From contig JADYZV010000132.1 of assembly GCA_020852965.1 (NCBI GenBank), positions 19,666-83,665 of the forward strand: a stretch of DNA of 64,000 bases, in the 5' to 3' direction. The stretch's first letter is position 1, and each line of letters opens with the position of its first letter. Below, piece by piece: positions 28,152 through 37,433 of the stretch. Both the position numbers and the translations under genes were made by a program. The stretch is from Pirellulaceae bacterium (GTDB taxonomy: Bacteria > Planctomycetota > Planctomycetia > Pirellulales > Pirellulaceae). The notes beneath the pieces are model-generated. The model ran no database searches. It saw nothing but the letters and a program-made list of their open reading frames with translations, and had not been told where the DNA came from.

Positions 28152-29777
28152 GTGACTATGCATACTAACCGACAAAGCCAGATAACTCGCGACACCGCGT
28201 CGATCTCACAGCACGAACTGCCATCGGTCCTTCACGATGACCACTATTGGCCGGCCGAGCCGACGTGTCTGGAAGACGCTGGGCTGAGCGAGTCATTGGT
28301 CGAGTCGTTGTTGTGTCAAATACTCATGGCGACTGGGACCATGAGTGGACGCAAACTGGCCGAAGCGATTGGCCTTCCGTTCGGGATCATCGATCAACAG
28401 CTTGGCGGTCTGCGCACGCGGCAGCTCGTCGCGCATGCGCGCGCCGCGCCATTGAATGACTACTACTACGCGCTGACGGAAAACGGGCAGCGTCGGGCAC
28501 TGCATCACCAACAGTCGTTCACATACACTGGCCATGCTCCAGTTCCGCTCAACGAATACTTGCTATCAGTCGAAGCCCAAGCCAATCAGTTTTCACCCGT
28601 TGAGCGCGCTCAACTGATGGATGCTCTGTCGGAGATTTCGTTTGAAACCAGTTGGCTTGACTTCCTGGGACCAGCGGTCAACAGTAATGGCGGGATCTTT
28701 CTCTATGGACCTCCCGGCAACGGCAAAACCACATTGGCTAAGTGCCTGACGATTCTGCGCGGAGAAAGCATTTGGATTCCCCATGCGATTATCGACGACG
28801 GCATGATTATCAAGTTATATGATGCAGCCTACCACAAGCGCAAAGAGGTGGACAACGACGAGAGCCTGGTCAATCTACAGAACTACGATCGCCGTTGGGT
28901 GCGCGTTGAACGACCGACCGTAGTCGTTGGTGGCGAGCTGACGTTAGACAACTTGGAGATTCGACACGATCCGCGCACCAATACCTGCGAAGCGCCCATT
29001 CAGCTCAAGAGCAATTGCGGAAGTCTGTTGATCGACGACTTCGGACGCCAGCGAGTGGCTCCGGCGGAGTTGCTCAATCGCTGGATCGTACCCCTGGAAA
29101 GCAAGATAGATTTCCTTACCCTGCCGACAGGTAAGAAGATCAGTGTACCGTTCGAACAAATCATACTTTTTTCAACGAACTTGCAGCCATACGATCTGGT
29201 GGACGAAGCCTTCCTGCGCCGCGTACCGTTCAAGATCGAGATCCGCGATCCGGGCGTAGAGGAATTCGTCGCCCTATTCGAGAAGGCTTGCTTGACGATG
29301 GGCTTTCCTTGGCGTCCCGAAGTGATCAAGCAACTGCTAGATGTTGTCTTTCGAGGAGGAAATCGTCCACTGAGGCGTTGTTACCCCCGCGACTTGTTGA
29401 ATCAAGTGCGCGCCTATTGCACCTATCGCGGTGAGCCGCTCGACTTGCGCATCGACTACTTGCAACATGCGTGTCGCAACTACTTCGGCAATCTCAGTTC
29501 GCTGACCGGTCGCAGCATGCCTGAGTCGGCTACCACTCGTCGGCCCAATAGTCAGCCGGCAGCTTCTCCGAATCGCAATTCCATTCCAACTCCACAGCAT
29601 TCACAACCGGCCACCTACTCGCCGACTCAACAGGTTCCAGCAGCGGGAGCTGCGGCACCGACTCCGTCGCCAACCCATGCATTGCAAGCGTCTGCGGTGC
29701 AAAGAGCAGCACCAGCCGCCCCTGCCCTTCCGTCTATCGCGATCGACGCAACGCAGGCTCTGCCTGCTAACAGCTAA
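28152..29777 (+). CDS. winged-helix/AAA+ ATPase
   Basis: This 541-aa protein has an N-terminal winged-helix-like part (about residues 40-125: SGRKLAEAIGLPFGIIDQQLGGLRTRQLVAH...YYALTENGQRRA), then an AAA+ module with Walker A GPPGNGKT (about residue 187), Walker B LLIDDFGR and a sensor-1 Asn (LFSTNLQPYD). Arginine-rich DEAFLRRVPFKI follows. The last 90 residues are Pro/Ser/Ala-rich and probably disordered. It stands 38 bp before the giant kinase gene and is surely co-transcribed. AAA+ proteins next to a kinase or FHA protein often belong to protein-secretion or pilus assembly machines in planctomycetes, but this one is not assigned. GTG 28152 or ATG 28158 may be the start. Confidence 0.78.
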   Translation: MTMHTNRQSQITRDTASISQHELPSVLHDDHYWPAEPTCLEDAGLSESLVESLLCQILMATGTMSGRKLAEAIGLPFGIIDQQLGGLRTRQLVAHARAAPLNDYYYALTENGQRRALHHQQSFTYTGHAPVPLNEYLLSVEAQANQFSPVERAQLMDALSEISFETSWLDFLGPAVNSNGGIFLYGPPGNGKTTLAKCLTILRGESIWIPHAIIDDGMIIKLYDAAYHKRKEVDNDESLVNLQNYDRRWVRVERPTVVVGGELTLDNLEIRHDPRTNTCEAPIQLKSNCGSLLIDDFGRQRVAPAELLNRWIVPLESKIDFLTLPTGKKISVPFEQIILFSTNLQPYDLVDEAFLRRVPFKIEIRDPGVEEFVALFEKACLTMGFPWRPEVIKQLLDVVFRGGNRPLRRCYPRDLLNQVRAYCTYRGEPLDLRIDYLQHACRNYFGNLSSLTGRSMPESATTRRPNSQPAASPNRNSIPTPQHSQPATYSPTQQVPAAGAAAPTPSPTHALQASAVQRAAPAAPALPSIAIDATQALPANS

Positions 29778-29815
29778 TGCATCATCCATTCCCGAGTAGT
29801 TAGGCCCGACCGACA

Positions 29816-32800
29816 ATGTCCATTCGTCCAGCAACCAAGAGCGGCTCGGAACCGATTCCCGGTTACACGCTGCGCAAACGACTCGGAGCGGGTGGCTATG
29901 GCGAAGTCTGGTTAGCCGACGCGCCGGGCGGATTGCAAAAAGCGGTGAAGCTGATCTATGGTACTTTGGATCAGTCACATGCAACGAGCGAACTGCGCAG
30001 TCTGCAGCGCATTCGCCAAGTCTATCACCCGTTTTTGTTGTCGATCGAACGGATCGAGATCGTTGATAGCCAAGTCATCATAGTGACCGAGCTGGCCGAA
30101 AGCAGCTTGCTGGATCGATTCGAGCAATGTCGTCGCAAAGGTGCGCCAGGCATCGAGCGATCTCAACTGCTGGACTTCATGCGCGACGCCGCTGACGCTC
30201 TCGATTACCTATCGCAAAAGCACGCGTTGCAGCACTTGGACATCAAGCCAGGCAACTTGCTAGTCATAGCCGACCGTATCAAGGTCGGCGACTTTGGCTT
30301 GATCAAAGACTTGCACGACCAGAATCAATCGCTGGTAAGCGGCCTAACGCCGACGTACTCTGCACCTGAGATCTTTGACGGACGGCCCGACTATCGCAGC
30401 GACCAGTATTCGCTGGCGATTGTCTATATGGAGATGCTGGCGGGGCAGGTTCCGTTCAATGGAAAATCGACGGGTGAACTAGCACGTCAGCATTTGACCC
30501 AACAACCGGACCTCGACTCGCTACCACCGGCCGATCGACCGGTAGTTGCGCGAGCGCTGTCGAAGAATCCGCTAGATCGCTTCGGCACATGCCGGCTGTT
30601 TATCGAACAGTTGCTGAAGACGCGGGGCGCGGTACTGCCGGCCTCCCAATTCCGCTCCGATTCAACCGTCGAGCAAGAGAGCGTCGAGGCGTTGACGCGG
30701 ATTGAGGATCGCAAGACTTCCACTGCATCGTCACTGTCTGACCAGCATGTTCTGCAACCCGCGATTGATATGCGTAGCATGGCAAGTCGCTGGAACAATC
30801 CGCGCGCGATGTTCATTGGACTCGGCGGACTCGGTGGGCAAGCATTGAGCCGCATCCGGCAACTGGCAAAGCTCGATTGCGACAATCGACTCGACATGGA
30901 CGACCATGCTTGGTCGGTGATCGACACCGACGCCGAATCGCTTAATTCCTTGACGAGCGATGAGCAAGAGCACTGTCTTCCATCACAAGTTGCTTTTGAA
31001 TTGCGGATTTTTCACCCAAGCGAATACCGTGATGCCAATCCGGAACTGTTTTGTCCGCTCTCGCGCCGCTGGCTATACAACATCCCGCGTTCGCAAAAAA
31101 CGGAAGGGGTGCGGCCCCTGGCGATCCTTTCGCTGCTCGATCACTACGGCCCTCTGCGCAATCGGATGAGCAAAGACCTGGCAGATTTGATTCAAAAACA
31201 CGAGGCGGACGCTGACTGCCAAGAGCCGCTTCGCATCTACCTGCTGTCATCATTGCATGGCGGCACGGGTAGTGCGCTCCTAGGCGAACTGGGGCTGATG
31301 ATTCGCCGAATCATGTCTGAACGAGGATTCAGTAACTATCGTCTATGCGCGATTGCGTCGGCAGCAACCACGGCAAACAATTCGAACGCTAATTTACATT
31401 CGGCGGCAGCGATTGCCACGCTGTCAGAGCTGACCTACCTGATGGATCGCGACAACGAAGTGGCCCCATTGCATTTCGGAGACAAACTCCATGCCGCCTC
31501 GTCACACAAACCGTTCGATTGGGTCACGCTGGTCGAAGGGGGCATGCATGGAATGAAGAGCGATGCTGACAAAGCTGCGGCAGAGCTCGCCAGTGTTGCT
31601 TGGATCGACGCACAGTCCGCGCTCGGCTCCGCCATGGCAGAAGCACGACTCGAAGCAAGCCAACAGGCTGCCGAGTCGAACGCCTGGCTGCGCTCTGCCG
31701 ACTATGTTTCATTGAGCGTATCGGCAAATGTCACAGCAGCTCGATTGGCGCGTTGGTGCTGTGAACAGACACTCACGCTGGCACTCCAAGCCTTCGCTGG
31801 GCCTCGAGGCCTCGCAACCAGTTGCACTCGGAGTCCGGAGCCTGTGTCTTCGAACTTGGCAACTGCGAGCGGCGACTTTCCGTTGACGCTACAAGCCAGC
31901 GAGGATTTTTCGAATCGTTTCATGGCGGAATTGGGGCTCAGCACCAACGATTCTCCCAACCAGGCCGAGTCTGCAACGTTAGGCGATCCGGCCAACGCCC
32001 AGCATCGATGGGCGCGGCGTATCGCAGAGGATAGCGACGTGGTCAGACTGCAGTTGCTTGAAGACCTTGTGACCTGGAAAGACACCATTGCCAAAATTGT
32101 TAAGCTTCGCATCTACAATTGGAAGCAGATCGAACAGATTCAGCTTCACACGATCGAGGCCATCATCGGCTTTTACGAGCGGCAGGCTTCTCAAATTGCC
32201 GAAGATCTGCGCCCTACCAACTCGCATCGTCGCTCCACCGATGAATTGTCCAATGCCGTTCGTGACTATCTGAAGGTCTTCAGTGAAAAGTGTTTGGAAC
32301 AGCTTCAAGAGTTCCAACGCGGCGGACGCACATTGGCGCGCAAGGTGCGCAGTTGGTGCGATTCCATCGGTGCCGAAAAAGCTCTCAACGAAACCTCGTG
32401 GGATGTGAACTTGTCGGGCTTGCCTCCCAAGCTGCAATTGTTGGCCAATCGAGTCAGTGCAGTTCTCGAGTCGACAATCCACCGCATGGCCGCACAACAA
32501 GTCGGCCTGGAGAAGGTCTCTCGCCAACGAGATCAAGCCGACATACTACTCAGTGATTCCTCATTTAACCTCAAAACCATCTTGTCGTTATCGACCGATC
32601 TGACCTCGCGACTTTCGGGCGAAATGGGAATCACCCCCGAGGAGCTCAATGGCTCACAGGAAACAGACGAACCGATGCTTTCGTTTAAGCAAATCGACAA
32701 GTATTTCCCTGCAATAACGCAAAGTGCCTCACAACTCCATCGTTTCGTTATCACCCCGGTAGAGCAGGAACAAGTCGCACTACGCGCGCTCAAGCGGGAG

Positions 32801-33115
32801 AAACTCGACGGTAAGACAACGCTCATCGCCGCTCGTAGAAGTCTCGATTCCTGTCTGCTGTGCGAAGGCGGCAGGCTCAAACTGTATCAGCTCGTCAGCT
32901 CCTTGTGGCGTCCTTGCCCCAAGACACTGCAGCTAGCCGAACGATTGAGAACGCGCATTGACGTGGAATGGTATCCGGCCACTCGCTTGCTCGATGTGAC
33001 GCAAGAGGAAGATGTGCACCTCCAGGTCGCCGCCGCCGCACCGGCTAGCCTACCGCTTAGCAACGTGGCCGTCAGTAGCCTACCCGTCGCCAGTAGCGGC
33101 ACCCCTGCGTTGTAA
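29816..33115 (+). CDS. Ser/Thr protein kinase fused to tubulin/FtsZ-like domain
   Basis: This 1099-aa protein starts with a Hanks-type kinase (about residues 20-265): GAGGYGEVW P-loop, Lys in KAVKLI, LQHLDIKPGNLL catalytic loop (His-Leu-Asp in place of His-Arg-Asp), KVGDFG and TPTYSAPE. From about 335 a second unit begins with MFIGLGGLGGQALSRIRQL and carries LLSSLHGGTGSALLGELGLMIRRI, which is the tubulin signature GGTGS with surrounding helices. The remaining 500 residues are mostly helical and unassigned. This matches the Tubulin_2/FtsZl family (FtsZ-like proteins proposed to act in membrane remodelling). The kinase may control assembly of the tubulin-like part. ATG 29816 is the start. Confidence 0.82.
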   Translation: MSIRPATKSGSEPIPGYTLRKRLGAGGYGEVWLADAPGGLQKAVKLIYGTLDQSHATSELRSLQRIRQVYHPFLLSIERIEIVDSQVIIVTELAESSLLDRFEQCRRKGAPGIERSQLLDFMRDAADALDYLSQKHALQHLDIKPGNLLVIADRIKVGDFGLIKDLHDQNQSLVSGLTPTYSAPEIFDGRPDYRSDQYSLAIVYMEMLAGQVPFNGKSTGELARQHLTQQPDLDSLPPADRPVVARALSKNPLDRFGTCRLFIEQLLKTRGAVLPASQFRSDSTVEQESVEALTRIEDRKTSTASSLSDQHVLQPAIDMRSMASRWNNPRAMFIGLGGLGGQALSRIRQLAKLDCDNRLDMDDHAWSVIDTDAESLNSLTSDEQEHCLPSQVAFELRIFHPSEYRDANPELFCPLSRRWLYNIPRSQKTEGVRPLAILSLLDHYGPLRNRMSKDLADLIQKHEADADCQEPLRIYLLSSLHGGTGSALLGELGLMIRRIMSERGFSNYRLCAIASAATTANNSNANLHSAAAIATLSELTYLMDRDNEVAPLHFGDKLHAASSHKPFDWVTLVEGGMHGMKSDADKAAAELASVAWIDAQSALGSAMAEARLEASQQAAESNAWLRSADYVSLSVSANVTAARLARWCCEQTLTLALQAFAGPRGLATSCTRSPEPVSSNLATASGDFPLTLQASEDFSNRFMAELGLSTNDSPNQAESATLGDPANAQHRWARRIAEDSDVVRLQLLEDLVTWKDTIAKIVKLRIYNWKQIEQIQLHTIEAIIGFYERQASQIAEDLRPTNSHRRSTDELSNAVRDYLKVFSEKCLEQLQEFQRGGRTLARKVRSWCDSIGAEKALNETSWDVNLSGLPPKLQLLANRVSAVLESTIHRMAAQQVGLEKVSRQRDQADILLSDSSFNLKTILSLSTDLTSRLSGEMGITPEELNGSQETDEPMLSFKQIDKYFPAITQSASQLHRFVITPVEQEQVALRALKREKLDGKTTLIAARRSLDSCLLCEGGRLKLYQLVSSLWRPCPKTLQLAERLRTRIDVEWYPATRLLDVTQEEDVHLQVAAAAPASLPLSNVAVSSLPVASSGTPAL

Positions 33116-33191
33116 TCGCGATGGCGAGCACTTTGGCCACTTCCGCCTGGCGGCGGTAGCTACGCTGAGACAAAAGGCAGCGGGACAAATA

Positions 33192-33734
33192 TTAGCCGAT
33201 GCGCATCGCCACCATTTGCTGATTCCCTTCAGCTAGTGCCGAAAGATAGAGTAGTTCCGAACGACCGCATTTCTTGACGCGGCTTAACTCGATCACCCTC
33301 CGCATCACGTCGCGACGGCTGATTTGTCCCAGCAATCGACCATTTTCCAGCACTGGCAAGCGCCGTGTCGCTTGATCCAAGAAGGTTTGACAAATGGTGA
33401 GCATCTCCGTGTCAGGTTCGATGGTAGGTGCCTGCAAGTCCACAAAGGGCATCAGCCCTGCGTCTGGCAAATTGTCATAGGCCGCGTTGACGATCACTCG
33501 CATGCTCGAGCTCTCTGAAAACACTCCTAGATATCTCCCTTGGGAATCGACCACGGGTGCGCCCGAAATCCGCTTGCGCAATAGAATGTCAATGGCCGAA
33601 AAAACATCTAGATCTGGTGAGAGAGTCACCAAATTCTGCGTCATCATGTCACGCGCGAGAATTGCCGTACCGGTCATCTTCATATCTCCTTCGAAAGGTT
33701 GAAAAGGTGCTGCTGTTGGAAAAACAACGGCCAA
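33192..33734 (-). CDS. CBS domain-pair protein
   Basis: This 180-aa protein consists of two CBS domains in tandem (about residues 25-85 and 95-155), with ARDMMTQNLVTLSPDLDVFSAIDILLRKRISGAPVVDSQGRYLGVFSES and the second copy IEPDTEMLTICQTFLDQATRRLPVLENGRLLGQISRRDVMRRV. Such Bateman modules bind adenosine nucleotides and act as energy or signal sensors. No effector domain is attached, so it may regulate another protein in trans. The first 15 residues (MAVVFPTAAPFQPFEGD) may be spurious; a start at MKMTG is preceded by AAAGGAG, so ATG 33683 is plausible. It is convergent with the kinase gene. Confidence 0.82.
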   Translation of the reverse strand: MAVVFPTAAPFQPFEGDMKMTGTAILARDMMTQNLVTLSPDLDVFSAIDILLRKRISGAPVVDSQGRYLGVFSESSSMRVIVNAAYDNLPDAGLMPFVDLQAPTIEPDTEMLTICQTFLDQATRRLPVLENGRLLGQISRRDVMRRVIELSRVKKCGRSELLYLSALAEGNQQMVAMRIG

Positions 33735-34415
33735 GGAGCAATGCGGCTGCGGCAGGAATCTGGCTGGCTAATAACCAAGGCCAATCGCCGAGTAGCGCAT
33801 CGTTCACCTTACCAATTGGCAGAGGGCATTACAAATCAATTCAACGCGTTCGAACACTTAGTTTGTGAAAGGTTGGTTCATCCAGGCGATTCATTACCTC
33901 GTCCACTACACCAAACCCTAAGATTAAAAATGGTCGAAGCACTAGTCGTTATCTCTACGACAAGCCGAGTGTCTCAATCGAACTCACCCTACCCAATTGC
34001 TGCTCGAAGTTCATTCTCAAGTTGGAGTCGCTGCTCTACCTCTCGCTTGAGACGGTCATCGAAAACGGAGCGACCTGCCTTTTCAAATTCGCTATCTTGA
34101 CATATTGAACGGTTTGGGATAGAAAAGCGTCGATGAGTCCACCATAACAATTAACTTTCTGGCCCCCAACCGCCGTGCAGTATTATTTGTGCTGGACACG
34201 CGGCTTCTCAGTGGCCTTGACGCTTTTTTTTCGCGTAAACTCCGGGTCCGTCACATCGCATCTTGTCGAATACTACGTGACGTGAGCCTACGTTACTTTT
34301 CGTCTTAGCGACGATGCTGCACGATGCCGAGCCACTTCCCGCTCGTTGTTCCGGCGTCAATGAGAAACAAGTAGCGGCAGACTTCTTCAGTTAATTACTT
34401 GGTCGGAACCATGCC
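33735..34415. other. long intergenic region with repeat family A right half
   Basis: I see no defensible gene in this 681-bp gap. It contains a right-hand half of repeat family A: ATTACCTCGTCCACTAC at about 33894-33910, then a conserved tail ending AGCACTA at 33939-33945. Other open frames in it have poor codon character. A promoter for the small coiled-coil ORF and prfC should lie in the 3' part. Confidence 0.55.
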
Positions 34416-34586
34416 ATGGACAAGAAAACGCAGAAGCGAATCACAATCGTTCGTGCACGAGTACAGCAGCTTCAACGGATGCTGGCTGGGGTCAAGCTAC
34501 AATCGGATGAATCGGATGAGGTCAAGCATGCTGAGCAGGAATTGCACAAGGTGAAAGCTGAGTTAGCTGATCTTTTGAACCGGTAA
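34416..34586 (+). CDS. 56-aa coiled-coil-like small protein
   Basis: A short ORF, ATG 34416 to TAA 34584-34586, encodes 56 residues beginning MDKKTQKRITIVRARVQQLQ and ending in DEVKHAEQELHKVKAELADLLNR. The composition (Lys, Glu, Leu, Gln, with heptad-like spacing) predicts a helical coiled coil. It lies 50 bp before prfC on the same strand and could be co-transcribed. I know of no function. Expression is inferred only from codon usage and composition, since no other evidence exists in the sequence. Confidence 0.6.
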   Translation: MDKKTQKRITIVRARVQQLQRMLAGVKLQSDESDEVKHAEQELHKVKAELADLLNR

Positions 34587-34636
34587 ATTACCGCAATCAT
34601 TCAACTCTCCGACGCGCCAACTAAGGACTGGACTTC

Positions 34637-36307
34637 ATGACCGGATTTTCAAAGCTGATTGAGCAGCAAAGGGTTCGGCGTCGAACATTTGCGATCATTT
34701 CTCACCCGGATGCGGGCAAGACGACGCTCACAGAAAAGCTTCTACTGTTCGGCGGGTCGATCGAGGTTGCAGGAGCGGTGCGTGGGAGGAAATCTCAACG
34801 CGCAGCCAAGTCGGATTGGATGGAGTTGGAAAAGCAACGCGGAATCTCCGTGAGTTCGACGGTACTAACCTTCGAGTATCAGGGAAAGCAGATCAATCTA
34901 TTGGATACTCCTGGGCACCATGACTTCAGCGAGGACACCTATCGAACGTTGATGGCAGCCGACGCGGCGGTCATGGTGATTGATGCGGCCAAAGGCATAG
35001 AGGCTCAGACTGAAAAGTTGTTCCGAGTTTGTGCGGCTAAGAATATTCCAATTATCACATTCGTTAATAAGGTGGATCGCCCCGGACCGTCGCCGCTGGA
35101 AATCCTCGCCGAAATCGAAGAGAAATTCGGGATTCAAACGGTTCCCTACAACTGGCCCATTGGGAACTCTCGCGAGTTTTTGGGAATCGTCGATCTTGCC
35201 AGTGACCAGTTGCATGTGTTCGACGACCGAACAGGAGACGGACGCAATAGTACGCGGCAACTCGATTGGAGTTCCATAGCCGGTCCGCCTGCTAGGTCGA
35301 TTGAGTTAACTGAAAGTCTTACGGTAGCAGAGCTTGGGCAATCGCTCGCAGGTGAGGTCATTGCACATGCCAAGGAAGAGCTCGAGTTGATCCGTTTCGC
35401 CGGCCACGACTTTCAAAGCGACGAGTTTCTGATAGGAAGACAAACGCCGGTTTTCTTCGGAAGCGCTTTAACCAATTACGGCATCGAGCTGTTTCTCAAT
35501 GGGTTTATCGAGCTGTGCCCGCCTCCAGCCATGCCCACTGCACTGTCGGAATTCGGCCACGTAGCGGACGACTTTTCTGGTTTTGTTTTCAAAATCCAAG
35601 CTAATCTCGACCCTATGCACCGTGACCGCGTTGCGTTTGTGCGGATTGGCTCCGGTAGATTTGAACGCGACATGGACGTGATTGTCGAGCGCACCGGCAA
35701 TCGCGTCCGACTTCCCAGAGCACTCAAGATTTTCGGCAGAGACCGCCACACCATGGAGGAAGCTTTTCCGGGTGACATTATTGGCGTCGTGTGCCCAGGC
35801 GAATTGCGACTGGGTGATACGCTTTATCAAGGCGAGCCAATTCGCTACCCAGGCGTTCCACAGTTCTCGCCGGAAGTATTCGCCAACGTGACTTGTCCTG
35901 ATACTTCGCGGCGTAAACAGTTCGATCGCGGGCTGCAGCAACTCGTTGAGGAAGGGGCGATCCAGCTATTCCATACCAAGGGACGTCAGAAAGATGCAAT
36001 TCTGGCTGCCGTGGGAGAACTGCAGTTTGACGTCGTTCAGTTTCGACTCGAGAACGAGTACAAAGCGCCATCGCGAGTTCAGTGGTTGCCGTACAAACAT
36101 GCAAGATGGTATCGAGCCGACCAAAGCGATGTGGCCATCAAGCCCCCCTACGGAGCCAAACTGGTCGCTGATTCCTTTGGAAGTGACGCCGTTTTGGTTC
36201 AAACCGAATGGGATCTACGAACCCTGATACGCGAGAACCCTACCTTGAACTTTGAAGCGATCCACGAAACACGACTGGCAACGAATGTAACAACCAAATC
36301 GTCATAG
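34637..36307 (+). CDS. prfC: peptide chain release factor 3
   Basis: This 556-aa translational GTPase recycles RF1/RF2 from the terminated ribosome. G1 is SHPDAGKTT, G2/switch EKQRGISVSSTV, G3 DTPGHHDF and G4 NKVDRP. The RF3-specific segments are present: EDTYRTLMAADAAVMVIDAAKGIEAQTEKLF and domain III with LQFDVVQFRLENEYKAP. Length slightly exceeds the enterobacterial 529. ATG 34637 is preceded by AAGGAC at a good distance. It forms the core side of the accessory island that follows. Confidence 0.95.
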   Translation: MTGFSKLIEQQRVRRRTFAIISHPDAGKTTLTEKLLLFGGSIEVAGAVRGRKSQRAAKSDWMELEKQRGISVSSTVLTFEYQGKQINLLDTPGHHDFSEDTYRTLMAADAAVMVIDAAKGIEAQTEKLFRVCAAKNIPIITFVNKVDRPGPSPLEILAEIEEKFGIQTVPYNWPIGNSREFLGIVDLASDQLHVFDDRTGDGRNSTRQLDWSSIAGPPARSIELTESLTVAELGQSLAGEVIAHAKEELELIRFAGHDFQSDEFLIGRQTPVFFGSALTNYGIELFLNGFIELCPPPAMPTALSEFGHVADDFSGFVFKIQANLDPMHRDRVAFVRIGSGRFERDMDVIVERTGNRVRLPRALKIFGRDRHTMEEAFPGDIIGVVCPGELRLGDTLYQGEPIRYPGVPQFSPEVFANVTCPDTSRRKQFDRGLQQLVEEGAIQLFHTKGRQKDAILAAVGELQFDVVQFRLENEYKAPSRVQWLPYKHARWYRADQSDVAIKPPYGAKLVADSFGSDAVLVQTEWDLRTLIRENPTLNFEAIHETRLATNVTTKSS

Positions 36308-36319
36308 ATTTTTTGTGAA

Positions 36320-36470
36320 CAATCACAAGTTAGTTCTCTTTTTGGGCCACGATACACGGCGATACATATGAACAGCGCGGAAAACTGGCTTAGTTCTTCT
36401 TTAATAATTTAGTGCTTTGAAAGTTCATCCTGCGATTTCATCCTCAAAAGTCTTTTAGTGGACGACTGGT
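36320..36470 (+). repeat. dispersed repeat family B, copy 3
   Basis: After prfC, TTGGGCCACGATACACGGCG precedes GGCTTAGTTCTTCTTTAATA, TTTAGTGC and ATCCTGCGATTTCATCCTC. These segments occur in the same order in copy 2 (inverted) and the first part in copy 1. It lies at the junction between the core gene prfC and the accessory island. Confidence 0.6.
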
Positions 36471-36541
36471 ATGCGGACGACGTAGGCGTTCGAGGAATTA
36501 CATCTTGCCGGGTGGATTGAAGTAAACTCCGTTTCTTCTAG

Positions 36542-37414
36542 TTAAAAAGACTCGCTAAGCTCTCGGCGAATTTGGGAGCGGCGCGACATGAGGTCTACTA
36601 GTTCTTCGATTTTTGTGTTGGGAGTTGCTGTATCCACCAGGAATATGACAATTTCTCCAGGCTCTGCGGGTAGCTCAGAGGTTCGAACGGCCAGTGCGTC
36701 GGCGAGCTTGCGCGGAACAATTTTGCCTGACTTGTGGTAGATCGAAAGCATCGAATGGTAGGTATATCGTAGTAGCGCGTTCTGGAAATCATCTTCCTTC
36801 AGACGAGATTCAACCATAGGAATCAACGAGTCTTCGACCATCAACCGCGACAGCAACTTGCGCTCAACTGACTCGAGCAACTCGTGGAAAAAATTTGCGG
36901 GCTTCTCAGGTGATGCGAATGCCCTGCTAGCCGTCATGCTCCATGCTTTGAATCCTTCTGACGGCTTCGACTCAGAATGTCCGGAAGACTTCTCCAACCA
37001 GTTGTTCTTCCAGACCGTGTCAGCGGGGTGCTTGAAGAACATTCTCAGCAATCGGTCCGTGCTAACAGATTGAATAAGCGCACCGGTCTCCCAACGTGAA
37101 ATGGATTCCTTTGCTGCCCCAATGCACTCGCCAAGCTGTCCCTGGCTTAGCCCAAGGGAATTTCGCTGTTGCTTGATCTCTTCCGGCGACAGTAAGCCAA
37201 CCTGCTCTCGAAGCGCCTTCGTAACCTTGTCCCCGATCTCGATCCCTGTCTGTACTGTGCCGCAGTTCTGGCAAGTCGGTATCTCGACCTGTGAGAGAAC
37301 GATGTCGTACAGCTTTCCATCGTGCTTGAACTGCGTTGCGTAATCCCCAATTACTGGCTCGACTTTCTTTTGAGCACAATTGCCGCAAGTCCACGGATAG
37401 GGTTTATCTGCCAT
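36542..37414 (-). CDS. putative antitoxin/regulator with YgiT-type zinc finger and HTH
   Basis: This 290-aa protein has two CxxC pairs (C10/C13 and C48/C51) as in the YgiT/MqsA-type zinc finger, then an XRE-type helix-turn-helix (about residues 78-115: SPEEIKQQRNSLGLSQGQLGECIGAAKESISRWETGALI). The C-terminal 170 residues are helical and unassigned, much longer than in MqsA (131 aa). Such proteins are antitoxins that also repress their own operon. The upstream gene, 19 bp away, is the candidate toxin. The C-terminal extension might carry an additional sensor or contact domain. Confidence 0.72.
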   Translation of the reverse strand: MADKPYPWTCGNCAQKKVEPVIGDYATQFKHDGKLYDIVLSQVEIPTCQNCGTVQTGIEIGDKVTKALREQVGLLSPEEIKQQRNSLGLSQGQLGECIGAAKESISRWETGALIQSVSTDRLLRMFFKHPADTVWKNNWLEKSSGHSESKPSEGFKAWSMTASRAFASPEKPANFFHELLESVERKLLSRLMVEDSLIPMVESRLKEDDFQNALLRYTYHSMLSIYHKSGKIVPRKLADALAVRTSELPAEPGEIVIFLVDTATPNTKIEELVDLMSRRSQIRRELSESF

Positions 37415-37433
37415 AGGTAGGTATTCTTTTTAA

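Noticed and set aside
32290..32556. Short plus-strand frames within the kinase-tubulin gene as separate genes
   Set aside because: They lie in the other frames of a continuous 1099-codon gene with good coding pattern.
34200..34240. TTGACG and TAAACT near 34220 as a promoter for prfC
   Set aside because: The spacing is only 13 bases, too short for a sigma70-type promoter.
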